A DNA stretch of 64,000 nt from Valencia hispanica (lineage: Eukaryota; Chordata; Actinopteri; Cyprinodontiformes; Valenciidae). Below are positions 12,188-24,205 of the stretch, piece after piece; the stretch's first letter is position 1, and each line of letters starts with the position of its first letter. The translations under genes were made by a program, and so were the position numbers. The stretch covers positions 51,909,828-51,973,827 of the forward strand of contig OY747713.1 of the NCBI GenBank assembly GCA_963556495.2. The letters run 5' to 3'. The notes beneath the pieces were generated by a model. The model had not been told where the DNA came from, did not search any database, and was given only the letters and a program-made list of their open reading frames with translations.

Positions 12188-12310
12188 AAGGCAAGGCAAG
12201 TTTATTTGTATAGCACAATTCATGTTACAGGACAATTCTTAGTGCTTTACATAAAACATCAAAAGCATTACAGCAAGGTGCAGAAAAAGCAAAAGTACAG
12301 GAATAAAAAG
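12188..12310 (-). mobile_element. LINE 3' tail fragment (L2-C-like), inverted
   Basis: aaggcaaggcaagtttattt then gtatagcaca matches the reversed 3' end of the subfamily C copies at 30937 and 40952. Only the last hundred or so bases are present. Confidence 0.6.
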
Positions 12311-13329
12311 CATGATTTAAAATGAGAAATAAAATCTATGTTAAAAGAAGCCGTGCAGATTTATAACTTAGAATAAAAACCTAAACAAAAGCAGCTGAGA
12401 ACAGGTTGTTGTGCAGCATGTGCACACACACCCACACATACACACCTTTCAGCACCATGGGCAGCAATATGGCCAATGTGTCAGCAAGTGCTTATTGATC
12501 TACATTTAACCTGTTCCACCCCACAGCCCCGCCGCCGGGTCACTGTGGGGGAAGGGCGGAGAGAATGTCCGAATTTAGTTGACCTGTGGTCACTGATTGC
12601 TAAGCTTGTTCTGTCATTATAAACCCTGAATCTCAGCTAAAGACTCGTATAAATATTTTCTGTGCCCTCCAAACCCAGAAAAAATAACAAGCAACTAAAA
12701 GAACAGTTGTGCTATTTTGCGATTTTTACATGAACACATTGAACTGAACCTGTCGGTCACCCTGCCGTACAGAACCGAGCAAACTTTGCCTTCTCTGAAA
12801 GCCAGCATCACACAGATTCTAAAGCTGCAAGTTTCAGCACGCTACGTGCAAATTTCAGCAAATGAGCAGCAAAATAAGCCCAAAAATACATACAGCATTT
12901 GAAAAACAAGAGCATACATTTTTCCTTACCTTTGTTTTTTCCATGCTGAAAAGAATAATCCACTGTGAGGTGACTGTATTTCCAGAATAACTAAAATATC
13001 CAGTGTGTATTTCGAAAAGAATAAGTGGAAAAAAACCAACAAAAACCTGCAGTAGAAATCTCACATGTCTCGCTCCGATCGGCTGCGCCTCCTCACCTGC
13101 GGTTCCCTGCTGCGCGGGCTGCTCCATGCCTACAGGTGCTGCTGCGGCTGCATCCTCCTCTCTGCCCGGTGTGTCAGAGAGCTAGCCATGTCCAACTTCT
13201 TTAGCTGATGTTGTATTCTACTTTTTTGGGGCTATTTTTTATTATGCAGTACATATGTTTTAACTATATCTTTAGTAAGCGTTTAGAGGTAAATAGGCCT
13301 GTTTATATTATTCAGGGTTGTAAAACATG
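12311..13329. other. unassigned interior of the hAT-like element
   Basis: No motif-bearing frame. Small frames near 12717-13185 show no recognisable domain. A GC-rich patch near 12530-12560 and another near 13075-13170 stand out from the AT-rich surroundings. Confidence 0.25.
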
Positions 13330-13745
13330 ACTGTTTACCAGTATTTTATGGGGGTAAGGTTTTAAGTAAATAAACTCTTGGGCAAAGATAGGAACTAAAA
13401 GCAGGGAGGATGGGTTATAACTCTAGTTCATGGTACGGCTATAAAACCAGGTCAGGAGACCTGGAGAAAATGTATGACTTGTTAAGATGTAGGAGGAGGG
13501 GAGAGGAGTCATGTGATATTTTCTTTGTTCTTCTTTAATAAAAATGGTACACCCTTGTAGAGAAGCGAGTCAGATCTTTTCTGGCTCCCATCTGCAGGTG
13601 CGTCCAGTGTGAAACAGATATCTGTGGTGTGTGTGTTATTTTACTCTCTGTCTCTCAGTTCTGGGTCTTATTTTGAAACAGTTCCCGCCGGGGTTTTGGA
13701 GTTCCGCGCCCCCACCTCTCTGAGAAAGAAGTGAGTTGCCAACAA
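13330..13745 (+). repeat. possible solo-LTR-like fragment
   Basis: Has a TATA-like ctataaaacc near 13440, a polyadenylation-like aataaaa near 13538 some 100 bp later, then a pyrimidine-rich and GC-rich stretch. That order resembles a retroviral-type LTR. No matching second copy, terminal TG/CA pair or coding region was found, so this is a guess. Confidence 0.2.
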
Positions 13746-14158
13746 TATAGGTTACGAAGCCGACACTGACTTAAAGAATTCTGTCAGCTTAGGCCTTTTC
13801 TTTCTTATTTCTTTGTCTCAAAGCTCCTTCTCACGAATCACTTTTCTTTTCTGAGCACTGCTCTCAAATTTCTTCCCTGACATTTTTCCACGTTTCTTTA
13901 CATCCAGATGACCCCGCCCTGAAAATGTCTAAATTGTTTGATTGGTGACCTCATGGTGCAATGGGAACTTTAGAGGCCACGTGGGTGAAGTAGGTCACTT
14001 GTAATTTGGATCAATCAGCAGCATTAAATTAGCACATAAGATGATTGACAGAAAACCTGACAAGTAATAAAAAGTTTTTTTTTGTTTGTTTTTTTTTTAC
14101 CTGAAATGATAGGTCCCTGGCCACCGCCCCGGTTGGCCCGTTCATTAAGGCGGCCATG

Positions 14159-14408
14159 ATCATGGGTAGCCGGAATTTTTGCTGATCGCAATCCCTTTAT
14201 CCTGGTTTATTTTCTGTCAAGTATTCACACAACTGAATATCCCTGCCTTCTTCATACACTTACTGTACTGCTGTGAGAGCTGCATGTTACAATAAATCAA
14301 AAGCATCCTGGATCCAGCGTTTCTGTTTAGGTCCCAGCACGTCATACAAATCTACAGGACCCATCATAGCCTCTCAGCGGATAGATAAATCATCCCAATA
14401 CCGCAACA
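14159..14408 (+). repeat. BEL/Pao 5' LTR, second part
   Basis: Continues the LTR after the hAT insertion and matches 24371-24624 of the right LTR, including tgcatgttacaataaatca (a possible polyadenylation signal) and the terminal ataccgcaaca. The internal region starts at 14409; I could not assign a primer-binding site there. Confidence 0.8.
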
Positions 14409-14799
14409 TTTGTCAACAAAAAAGGCAATCTATGAAGAGCATCACGCTGCGCACCTAAAGGCAAACAGGAAATACTTATCTGCAGGAGGACAAAGATGCA
14501 GCTAAGTGCCACGTCACACAATTCATTCACCTGAATACAGGTAAGCCTACCTGTTTCATGTTCTTTGTGGATCGAGCCGGATGAACTGACCCTTTTTTAT
14601 TATGATGCCGCCGAGCATCTGATTCAGATTAATTAATGAAGGAAGTGGACGTAATTGCACTGTTGGCCGCGTTAATTCTCTAGAATTCGCAAATTCAGCA
14701 AGCTTGAATGCAATGAGCGTGACTTTTGAATGAGATACCATATCTACGATTTTTATGCTGGTTCGTGTGAAATAAAAGACAAATAAAAAATAAAGAAAA
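14409..14799 (+). other. BEL/Pao leader (untranslated)
   Basis: Sequence between the 5' LTR and the first gag ATG. Contains caggtaagcc near 14537, a good splice-donor match. No other signal identified. Confidence 0.4.
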
Positions 14800-16199
14800 A
14801 TGAGTCAAGCAGGTGCAAAGTCACAAATGCAAAGTCCAAATATGGAAAGTGAAAAGAGGGAAGTTAAACTCACAGCAAAAGCCTTGGTAAATAAAATCGA
14901 GCGACTCCAAAATGAGCGTAAAACGGCTGTCAATAAAATAAAAGCACTAATAGTGAAAGTGAAATTTCAAATGAAATCAAAGGAAAATGTCTCGCAAATC
15001 CTTTCAGATCAGGAAAACTTAAGCGCAATATGAAATGGCCTTTTCTAAACACAATGAATTGCTTCCATTATTACCTGAGCAGGAAAGAGAAAAACAAAAG
15101 GAATGGTTTACCACCATTATGGAGTATTCGGAGGCATTTAAAGATGCAGTGAAAGATTGGCAAAAGGAAAACTTGCAGCCTGCAAATAAAAGTGCAGAAG
15201 AGTCTCTGCCATCACAATCGACTACAAGCTCCGGGTGTGCTGATAAGGAAGAACACACAGAATCAAGTGCAACCTGGCGACAGCATTTCAAATGTTGGGA
15301 GTAAAAGATCTCGTTTCCATCATTCCTCCACAATCTCATGCTCCTCTGCACAATGGAAGGCTGAAGCTGAGCTGGCAGCTTTAGAAGCCAAACAAAAACT
15401 GCTTAAAGAAAGGTATGCAATTGAGGAGGAAGAAGAGAAATTACGTAAAAGAAAGGAAAAATTTCAGTTGGACGGTACAATTGCTGAAAAAATGGCTACA
15501 CTGACTGTGATAAAGGCTAAAGGCAGTACTACCAGTGGTGGTTATAAATCAAGAGCTTCTGATGGGATGAATTCATATCTGGAAAAGAACCAGTTACAAC
15601 ATCATCATCCAGAAAAAACACAGCTTCTTAATGTAGATGCCACAGAATTTATTCCACCCCTTTCTACTAAAGCCAAGGGGCACACATATGACAAGGCACC
15701 TCCATCAGTAAAGATACCTACACTGAACGTGTCACAGTCTCATGCAAATGGACCGCCTCAGCACTATTCAAGGTTTCCTCAAACACATGAGAATTTACTG
15801 AAACAGGATGGAGATACATTTTGTGAAAAGGGTGATGGTGTAATTGATATAATGAGAAAGCAAAATAACATTACATCACTTCTCATACAGCAGCAATGCC
15901 TGTCTGCTCTACCTAAGAGAGAAATACCAGTATTCGACGGCAACCCTCTGATGTATCACACCTTTATGAGAGCATTTAAAAATGGTTTGGAAGGTAATAC
16001 GAATAACAATTATGATCGATTGTATTTTCTAGAGCAATATACAAAGGGACATGCAAAGGAACTTGTGAGAAGTTGCCAACATATTGATGCAGAAAGAGGA
16101 TATTCAAAGGCAAAAGCTTTTTTAAAGGAGCATTACGGAAATCATCAGCCTATATGGAGAGGGCATTATCATGGCCACAAATCAAAACGGAGGATGTGA
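14800..16199 (+). pseudogene. BEL/Pao gag (frameshifted)
   Basis: Three overlapping pieces in different frames. 14800-15033 starts MSQAGAKSQMQSP and holds a Lys-rich helical stretch. 15035-15304 continues in another frame with an acidic region. 15192-16199 contains a long Glu/Lys/Ala coiled coil (AALEAKQKLLKERYAIEEEE) followed by the gag core block ALPKREIPVFDGNPLMYHTF and LEQYTKGHAKELVRSCQ, the DUF1759-type region common to BEL/Pao elements. At least two frameshifts break it. In a working element this protein forms the particle shell. Confidence 0.7.
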
Positions 16200-18061
16200 G
16201 AACTCTTCAAGAATACAGTCTCTTTCTCCGCAGCTGCTGTAATGCTATGGAAGATGTGCAGTACCTACATGACCTGGATACACCCTCTAATATGCTGGAC
16301 ATTATAAGGAAACTTCCATACAAGATGAGAGACCGATGGAGGAGTCATGCCTGTGACCTGCAGGAGAAATTTGGCAGGAGAGCAAGGTTTACTGACATCA
16401 CAACCTTTGTTGAAAGACAAGTGAAGATTCTCACTGACCCTGTGTTCGGCAATATACAAGATGCACCTGCAATTCATAAAGGAGAGAACAAACCTAAAAT
16501 CCCACATCGTTTTGGAATTAAAGGGACAAGCTTTGCCACCACCGTAAATCATGTGGAAATAAATTATTGGTCTGAAAATAAGAACAAAGATACTCACCAA
16601 ACAAGGAAGAATGTATGCCCATGCTGTAAAGGAGGACACTCGCTGGAGAAGTGTGCACAGTTGGAGAGACTGGTCCACAAAGAGAAGATAGGCTTCTTGA
16701 AGGAGAAAGGATTCTGTTATGGCTGCCTGTGTAAAGGACATGTCAGCAAAGAATGCCGTAAAAGGATCTCCTGTGTAAAATGTGGCTTGAAACACCCAAC
16801 TGTACTACACAGGGACAACGTGAGTGGTGATGACCAGACTGTGAGGATTGTCACAGCGTCTGTGGACATAACACTGGTCTCAAGTGGTCTTACAGGGGCT
16901 GGAGAACAGAACTGCAAACTTCCCATAGTGCCAGTCCAGGTTAAAGCAAAAAGGGGCTGTAAAACTATCTGTACATATGCCTTTCTGGACCAAGGCAGCA
17001 CAGCGGTATTCTGCATGGAGAATTTAATGCACAGACTCCATCTCACTGTAAGAAAGACCAACATTCTCCTGAGAACTATGGGTCAGGAAAGGGTGGTGAC
17101 CAGCTACGTGGTGCCCGAGTTGGAGATAGCTGCACTGGATGGTGAAAACTTCATTAACTTGCAGAGAGCCTACACACAGGAGTCAGTGCCAGTATATCGA
17201 AGCAATATACCAACTGAAAGGGATTTGAGAACGTGGCCACACTTAAAGCACATTGCTTTACCTCAAATCGATGCAGGAATTGATCTGCTCATAGGGACTA
17301 ATGTTCCTAAAGCCATGGAACCACTGGAGGTGATCCGCAGCGTGAATGATGGCCCTTATGCTATTAGGACTGTACTGGGCTGGACAGTAAATGGGCCACT
17401 GATAGGAGGAAACAGTGGGCAGGCCATTGAGTCAGTTACAGTAAACATAGTTTCCATTATAAACTTGGATGAGATGTGGAAGCAGCAGTATAAGAATGAC
17501 TTTCCAGAAACTATTATGGATGAGCAGCCAGGTCTTTCCAATGAGGATCAGAAGTTCTTGGAGCTGGTGAGCGCATCTGTTAAACACCTGGACGGTCATT
17601 ATCAGATCTGGCTGCCATATAGGGATCCGGAGGTCAGCATGCCTAATAATAGGAAGGTCGTGAAACAGAGGCTGCATCATCTGAAAAGGAGGCTTCAGAG
17701 GGACCCACTGCTCCACTCAGAGTATACCATCTTTATGAAGAACCTGCTTGTAAAGGGCTATGCCGAAAGGGTACCTGAGAGTGAGATGGATGGTCGTATC
17801 AGTAAAGTCTGGTATATACCACACCATGGCGTCCATCATCCTATAAAAGGAAAGCTGAGGGTGGTGTTTGATTGTGGTGCCAGCTTTAAAGGGAAATCGC
17901 TCAATGAGCAGCTACCTCAAGGCCCTGATCTTACCAGCTCGCTGTTAGGAGTTGTGACTCGATTCAGAATTAAGCCATTCGTCATTATGGCAGACATCGA
18001 ATCCATGTTCCATCAGGTGCGAGTCTCTCCAGAAGATGTCGACCTACTGAGGTTCTTGTGA
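16154..18061 (+). pseudogene. BEL/Pao pol part 1: zinc knuckles, protease, N-terminal RT
   Basis: 635 codons. In order: the end of the gag core, zinc-knuckle-like Cys/His clusters near residues 153-218 (CPCCKGGHSLEKC; CYGCLCKGHVSKEC), an aspartic protease active site near residue 278 (LDQGSTAVFC, where DQGST replaces the more usual DSG/DTG and is typical of BEL/Pao), and the start of RT (KLRVVFDCGASFKG; LNEQLPQGPDL; MADIESMFHQV with the first catalytic Asp). A TGA at 18059-18061 stops the frame inside RT, but the same frame continues after it. Confidence 0.8.
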
Positions 18062-18091
18062 TGGCCACATGGAGAGCTAGGCCAAGAACCA

Positions 18092-18667
18092 GTGGAGTTC
18101 GGGATGAAAGTCAATTTATTTGGAGCAACTTCATCCCCTGCCTGTGCCAACTTTGCTCTGAAGAAATGTGCTGAGGATTTTGGACACTTGTTTAAGGAGG
18201 AGACGGTGAATAAAATCCTAAATTGTTTCTATGTGGATGATTGTCTTGCATCTGTTCCAACTGATGAGGAGGCAATAAAATTGTACAGAGAACTGGTGGC
18301 TCTGTGCAAAATGGGTGGATTTTGTTTAACAAAGTGGCTAAGTAATCGACCGAGAATTCTTGTGAGCATTCCAGAGATGAAAAGAGCTAAAGGAGTGATG
18401 AAACTGGATTTTGAGCAGCTTTCTTTGCCTGTTGAGAGGGTGTTGGGTGTGCAGTGGTGCGTTCAATCTGACATGTTCAAATTTAAGATTGTGCTCCATG
18501 AAAGGCCACTCACCTGCAGAGGAATACTCTCAACCGTGAGCTCCATTTACGATCCCTTGGGAATGCTGAGTCCTGTTATTCTAGTTGCAAAATTAATTTT
18601 GAGAGACCTCTGTAGAAGAGCAGTTGGCTGGGATGAGCCCATACCAGAAGCAGTCTCCAAAGAGTGA
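18092..18667 (+). pseudogene. BEL/Pao pol part 2: C-terminal RT
   Basis: Same frame as part 1 after its stop. Contains FGATSSPACANFALKKC and the catalytic block NCFYVDDCLAS (YVDD, intact). It ends at a TGA (18665-18667), shortly before an internal deletion: after RMDRC the sequence jumps at about 18718 to the end of the RNase H region, so most of RNase H is gone. Confidence 0.8.
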
Positions 18668-18717
18668 ATGAACTGGATACAAGACCTCCATCTGCTGGAC
18701 AACTTTAGGATGGACAG

Positions 18718-19519
18718 ATGTGTAAAGTGTTTTTGGTGAACCGAGTGGCGGAGATCTTAAGATCTTCACATCAGGATCAGTGGAGATATGTGGGTACAGG
18801 CTCTAACCCTGCAGACGCTGCTTCCCGAGGTGTCAAGGTGGAGAAGTTTCTAAAAAACCCTGCCTGGGTGTCAGGACCTCACTTTTTATGTCAGCCTGAC
18901 AGTGAGTGGCCTTTAAATCCCGAGGCAGATGAACATCTCTTGCGTAATGACCCTGAGGTAAAGAGCATCATTGCAGTTAACGCAGTAAGAACAGAAGAAG
19001 ATCCAACAACTTATCTGGTTCATTACATTTCCTCTTGGACCCCTTTAAGAAAGTCTGTGGCATGGATGCTGAGGTACAAACAATGGTTGTCGTCCTGCTA
19101 TAAGAAAAGAAAGGAGTTGCAGATGAACTATGTTCAGAGCAACCAAAGTATGGGGCAACAGAGACATTTGGAGGAGTCATTAAGTGCATTGAAGATAAAG
19201 TACGAGCCAACCCACCTCACTGTGGAAGATCTTAATGAGGCGGAGCTTTCAATACTACAGTTCTGTCAGAGTAAATGCTTCCCAGAGGAGATCAAGAGTC
19301 TGGAGAGAGGGGAGAATATAAAGAGAACCAGTCGTCTGCATGCATTATGTCCAACACTGAACGATGGAATTCTGCGAGTTGGTGGCAGGCTCAGTAGATC
19401 ATCTATGCCAGCAGAGTCAAAACACCCAGTTATTCTAGCAAAGGAGCTCCATATCTCCACCCTTCTACTCCTTCACATTCACCAGGAAGTTGGGCATAGT
19501 GGCAGAAATAATATGCTAT
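18718..19519 (+). pseudogene. BEL/Pao pol part 3: RNase H end and integrase N-terminal region
   Basis: Starts MCKVFLVNRVAEIL, then RYVGTGSNPADAASRGV, the end of the BEL/Pao RNase H/connection region, followed by a linker. Near the 3' end, NDGILRVGGRLSRSSM and the zinc-binding H-x-x-x-G-H block (IHQEVGHSGRNNML) mark the start of integrase. At 19520 the reading frame passes without a stop into the inserted Rex1-type LINE, giving a 514-codon chimeric frame (18718-20262). Confidence 0.75.
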
Positions 19520-20424
19520 CCACCATCATTGGACTCATCCGTGACGGTGACGAGTCTGCATACAGAGGGGAAGTGGAACAGCTGGTCCTCTGGTGCAGTC
19601 AGAACCACCTGGAGCTAAACCCGCTCAAAACTGTGGAGATGACAGTGAACTTCAGGAAGAGACCCCCATCAACATCTCCTCTCATAATCATCAACAGGCC
19701 AGTCCCCACAGTGGAGTCTTTCAGGTTTCTAGGATCCACCATCACACGGGACCTGAAGTGGACCTCCCACATTAACTGTATAAGAAAGAAGGCCCAGCAA
19801 AGGCTGTACTTTCTGCGTCAGCTCAGAAAGTTCAACCTGCCTCTGGAACTGCTGACCATCTTCTACACAGCAATAGTCCAGTCTGTCCTGACCTCATCCA
19901 TCTCTGTCTGGTTCGGATCCACCACCAGAAAAGACAAGGACAGACTGCAGAGAACAGTCAGGTCCTCAGAGAGGATCATAGGTGCTGATCTTCCCTCCAT
20001 TCAGGACCTGTACCAGTCCAGGGTCAAGAAGCGGGCCAGAAAAATCACCACAGACCCCTCACACCCTGGTCACAATCTGTTTAGGCTCCTCCTGTCAGGC
20101 CGGCATTACAGAGCGTTGTACGCCAAAACCACCCGACAGAAGAACAGTTTTTTTCCCCCATGCTGTCGCTCTGATGAACTCTGTGTAGTCACAGAGTGTG
20201 AGTCCATTCACATGACAATAAACTATAACTCTGCACTGCTGTACATACTCACTGTAAAATAACCCCGGTTTGGTGTATATATTATCCTTTATTATTTATT
20301 TGTATTTATTTCTTTATTTCACTTATTTAAGTTCTGTACTGGAGAGAAAAGTTGCCGGAGTCAAATTCCTTGTATGTGTCATACTTGGCCATTAAAGCTG
20401 ATTCTGATTCTGATTCTGATTCTG
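19520..20424 (+). mobile_element. Rex1-type LINE, 5'-truncated, inside the integrase
   Basis: Nearly identical to 55808-56697: [34 protein letters not shown], then the 3' UTR and a tail of four attctg units. The first base matching the longer copy is 19520. Downstream, BEL/Pao sequence resumes at gagagaagtattgg. An indel near 20150 shifts the C-terminal end compared with the longer copy. The catalytic FADD block lies upstream of the truncation, so the fragment cannot be active. Confidence 0.85.
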
Positions 20425-21066
20425 AGAGAAGTATTGGATCACTGGAGCGAGTACTGCAATAAAGGGGATTTTATCAAAATGCACCTTTTTGCAGAAGACA
20501 AAATGTTTCCCCTGTTTGTCAGCAAATGGCAGATTTGCCTAAGGACAGAATACATCCAGACCAGCTGCCATTCACCTGTGTTGGAGTTGATTACTTCGGC
20601 CCATTTGAGGTGAAAAGCAGGAGGAGTGTTGTAAAAAGATATGGCGTTCTGTTTACTTGCCTTGCTTTAAGGGCTGTTTATATTGAGGTGGCGCCATCGT
20701 TGGACACCGATTCCTTTGTTAATGCTCTCAGACGCATTATAGCCAGAAGGGGACAGGTCCGGGAAATACACTCTGATAACGGAACAAACTTTGTTGGAGC
20801 AGAACGGGAACTAAAGGTGGCTATTAAACAATGGAATCAGACACACCTTAATAACATGCTGCTGCAGAAGGGCATCAAGTGGACCTTTAATCCACCTGCA
20901 GGATCTCACCATGGTGTGGTAAAGGCTCATTCGATCTGTGAGGAAAGTGCTCAATTCTACTCTGAAGGTGCAACAACTTGACAAAGAAGGCCTACATACT
21001 GTGCTGTGTGAGATTAATGCCATCATTAACAGCAGGCCCATTACAAAGGCATCAACAGATCCAAAT
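20425..21066 (+). pseudogene. BEL/Pao pol part 4: integrase catalytic core
   Basis: A frame at 20526-20981 reads FTCVGVDYFGPFEV (first Asp), LRAVYIEVAPSLDTDSFVNA and REIHSDNGTNFVGAEREL (second Asp). The third acidic residue, expected in the GVWE block after GSHHG, is lost to an indel near 20915. The following frame (20938 on) resumes as SVRKVLNS-like sequence and INSRPITKASTDPNDT, then stops matching at 21066. The integrase C-terminal domain is missing, replaced by the next insert. Confidence 0.8.
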
Positions 21067-22020
21067 GACACCGGCCGGTTGCCGGCAGGGCCGGTTGCCG
21101 GCAGGGCCGGTTGCCGGCGGGGCCCGTGGGCTCGTCACTGCTGCGCCCCGGGCCCCTGCATAGTGGCCGCTGGATGTTCCCCTGGGGTTCTCCTTTTCTC
21201 CTCTCTTGGGGGATGCGGTCGGCCCCGCCCGGGTCCGCCTAGGGCTCTGGCGGTCCTTTGGACGTCTTTGCTCCGATCTCCTTCATGTCTGCATCGATTC
21301 CTGGGAGACGGATTGATGCCTGCTCACACCAACTATCGAACACTCTTATGGAGAAACCTTATATGCACCAGCATGCTAACACACACACATAGATGTGGGG
21401 TCTCTGGTGTTTAAGGATTCTTGGGCTGAGGTTATCATTACTAGAGCTTGATTAATCGGTACCATGAGTTTTTCTGTGACATTGTTGTTGTATTTTTATA
21501 TCTATTTTTGTGTGATGTGGTTGTGTAATTCTTAGTTCACAATGTTTGTTTTGTTTTGTCGATGTTCCTTTTTCGTGTTTTGTTTTGTTTTTCCCCCTCT
21601 CTCTGCCGTCCTGTGGGTATGGAGGCAGACTTCAATGTCTTCCTGTGTTTTCTTTGTTCCCCTTCCTCGCTTGTATTTTCAACTCACCCTCTCTCGACTT
21701 TTTGTTTCCTACCTCTCTCCTTCATCTTCCTTCTTTCTTCTCCTCAATTTTCCGTCTCCGTGTCCATAACATCAGGAAATAAAAACCCCAACAATTCATA
21801 ATAAAGATTTTTCACACATATATCAAGTGGAGTACTATAGCAAAACCTGTACTGCTCCGCTTGTGAAAGTAAATCGGTTGGGCTTCTACTTGGTACTCAG
21901 ACACCAATTCTGAGCTCCACACTGCCAAACAGGACACGTTAAAAAATAAAAAAAATAAAAATATATATATATATTAAAAAAAAAATAAATAAATAAAAAA
22001 AAAAAAAAAGAAACCTTCCC
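21067..22020. other. unclassified insert with GC-rich tandem repeat and A-rich end
   Basis: Starts with three tandem 16 bp units (ggccggttgccggcag, 21073-21120), then GC-rich sequence, then pyrimidine-rich sequence, and ends with aataaaa-type signals near 21780-21805 and an A-rich stretch (21940-22010). The layout (5' GC, 3' A-rich) suggests a retroposed sequence, but I do not recognise the family. Frames here are small and without motifs. Confidence 0.3.
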
Positions 22021-24075
22021 TTGATCAAGATGACTTAGTGAATTACAGACCTATATCTAACCTTCCTTTCTTATCCAAAGTCCTTGAGAAAATTGTTGCT
22101 AATCAAGTCTGTGAGCATCTAAACAGTAACGAGCTGTTTGAAGAGTTTCAGTCAGGTTTTAGAGCTCATCATAGCACTGAAACAGCACTGGTGAAGGTTA
22201 CTAATGATATTCTCATGGCCTCAGATAATGGACTGGTGTCTGTTCTGGTTTTGTTAGATCTCAGTGCTGCTTTTGACACAGTCGATCATAATATTCTCTT
22301 AGAAAGGCTTGAAGATGTTGCAGGGATCAAAGGAACAGCACTAGGCTGGTTTAAATCATATTTGTCTGATAGATTCCAGTTTGTACATCTAAATGATAAA
22401 TCTTCTTCACTCTCAAGGGTTACTTGTGGAGTTCCACAGGGTTCTGTGCTTGGACCAATTCTGTTCACCATATATATGCTCCCAATTGGTAGAATCATTA
22501 GACAGCATGGGATACATTTCCACAGCTATGCAGATGATACACAACTATATTTATCCATAAACCCTGATGAACCCAGTCAGTTAGGTAGATTACAGGCATG
22601 TCTGGAAGACATAAAAACATGGATGACCCTAAACTTTTTGCTTTTAAATTCTGACAAAACAGAAGTTGCTGTCTTTGGACCAGAAGTTCTTAAACAGAAA
22701 CTGATTAGTCAATCACTTCATCTGGATGGCATTAAAATGGCCCCCAGTAATAATGTAAAGAACCTCGGAGTTCTTTTTGACCGAGACTTGACATTTAAAT
22801 CCCATATTAAACAGGTTTCTAGGATTTCCTTCTTTCACCTCCGGAATATTGCTAAAATTAGAAACATCCTGTCCAGGAGTGATGCTGAGAAACTAGTCCA
22901 TGCATTTGTTACCTCAAGGCTGGACTACTGTAATTCTTTACTATCAGGTGGTCCACAAAATGCCATTAAAAACCTTCAGTTGATCCAAAATGCGGCAGCA
23001 AGAGTTCTGATGAATATTAAAAAGAGAGATCACATTTCTCCTGTTTTAGCTTCCCTTCATTGGCTCCCTGTTAAATCCAGAATAGAATTTAAGATCCTTC
23101 TTCTTACATACAAAGCCCTTAATAATCAGCTCCATCATACATCAGAGATCTAATTGTTTCATATGTTCCTAACAGAGCACTGTGTTCTCAGACTGCAGGT
23201 TTACTTGTAGTTCCTAGGATTTCTAAAAGTAGAATGGGAGGCAGATCTTATAGTTATCAGGCTCCTCTCCTGTGGAACCAGCTCCCAGCTTTAGTCCGTG
23301 AGGCAGACACTCTGTTTACTTTTAAGGCCAGGCTTAAAACTTTCCTTTTTGATAAAGCTTATAGTTAGAGTGGCTTAGGTCATCCTGAGCTATCTCTGTA
23401 GTTATGCTGCTACAGGCTTAGACTGCTGGAGGACAGACTTACCAATTTTCTTCACTTTGCTACTTCCTTTTCTCCTACTACTCTCCAGTTGTATTACAGT
23501 ACATTCTGTTATTTCGACTGTTAACTTTGTTTTCTCTCAGTGTTTTTCTCTCCATAGAAGATATACCTGGTCTGGTATCCTGCTTGGCTGCAATGCCCTG
23601 TTGGACGGGGGGCATCGACTGGGATGATCCTCCCAGTAACTGAACATCCACTGTGTCCTGTTATCAACTTTTTACTTTCTGTAACATAGAAAGTTCTCTT
23701 ATATCAGATCTTCTGTTCCTTCTGTGTTTCTGCTCTGTCTTCTCAAACCCCCAGACGGTCGTGGCAGATGGCCGCTCCTACTGAGCCTGGTTCTGTTGGA
23801 GGTTTCTTCCTGTTAAAGGGGAGTTTTTCCTCTCCACCGTCGCTACATGCTTGCTCAGTATGAGGGATTGCTGAAGGATTGCTGTGGTTGGTAAGTCTGC
23901 ATCAACGGGGCCCAACCTCACGCCAATGACTGAGGCAATCTGCTGGGATTCCTTAAATAGGAAACTTTTTAACTGATTGGAATGTTTGTATAAATGTATT
24001 GAAATGACTTCTTGTTAAGTGCCTTGAGATGACATCTGTTGTGAATTGGCGCTATATAAATAAACTGAATTGGAC
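22021..24075 (+). mobile_element. L2-A LINE, 5'-truncated copy 2
   Basis: Very similar to the copy at 2308-4262 and truncated at nearly the same place. Complete 3' UTR ending in gcgctatataaataaactga. It lies inside the BEL/Pao element, just before that element's 3' end, so it inserted after BEL/Pao did. Confidence 0.85.
22038..23153 (+). pseudogene. L2-A reverse transcriptase fragment (371 codons)
   Basis: Starts [20 protein letters not shown] (the RT block 1 region) and keeps [27 protein letters not shown] and SYADDTQLY. It ends at LHHTSEI through the same one-base loss seen in copy 1, so the last part of the ORF is out of frame. No endonuclease. This is the longest uninterrupted RT frame of subfamily A here. 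Confidence 0.85.
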
Positions 24076-24205
24076 TATGCCATGTTGTGATTTCATGGAC
24101 TCTAATAGTCACGTGCTATTTGCATTGTTTATTGCTAATATAATACTTATGTCTTCTATTTTTTCTCATGTTTAATTATTGTAGGAGTCAATAATTCGAG
24201 GCTGG
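24076..24205 (+). other. BEL/Pao internal 3' end
   Basis: About 130 bp between the L2-A tail and the right LTR, ending in attgtaggagtcaataattc then gaggctgg. The terminal purine-rich gaggctgg is where a polypurine tract is expected. No coding sequence. Confidence 0.45.

Noticed and set aside
13330..13745. Endogenous retrovirus
   Set aside because: Only an LTR-like order of TATA and polyadenylation-like signals is seen; no gag, pol or env frame and no partner LTR. Kept as a low-confidence repeat only.
18718..20262. Single 514-codon host gene
   Set aside because: It is two unrelated transposon pieces joined at 19520, as shown by the match to 55808-56475.
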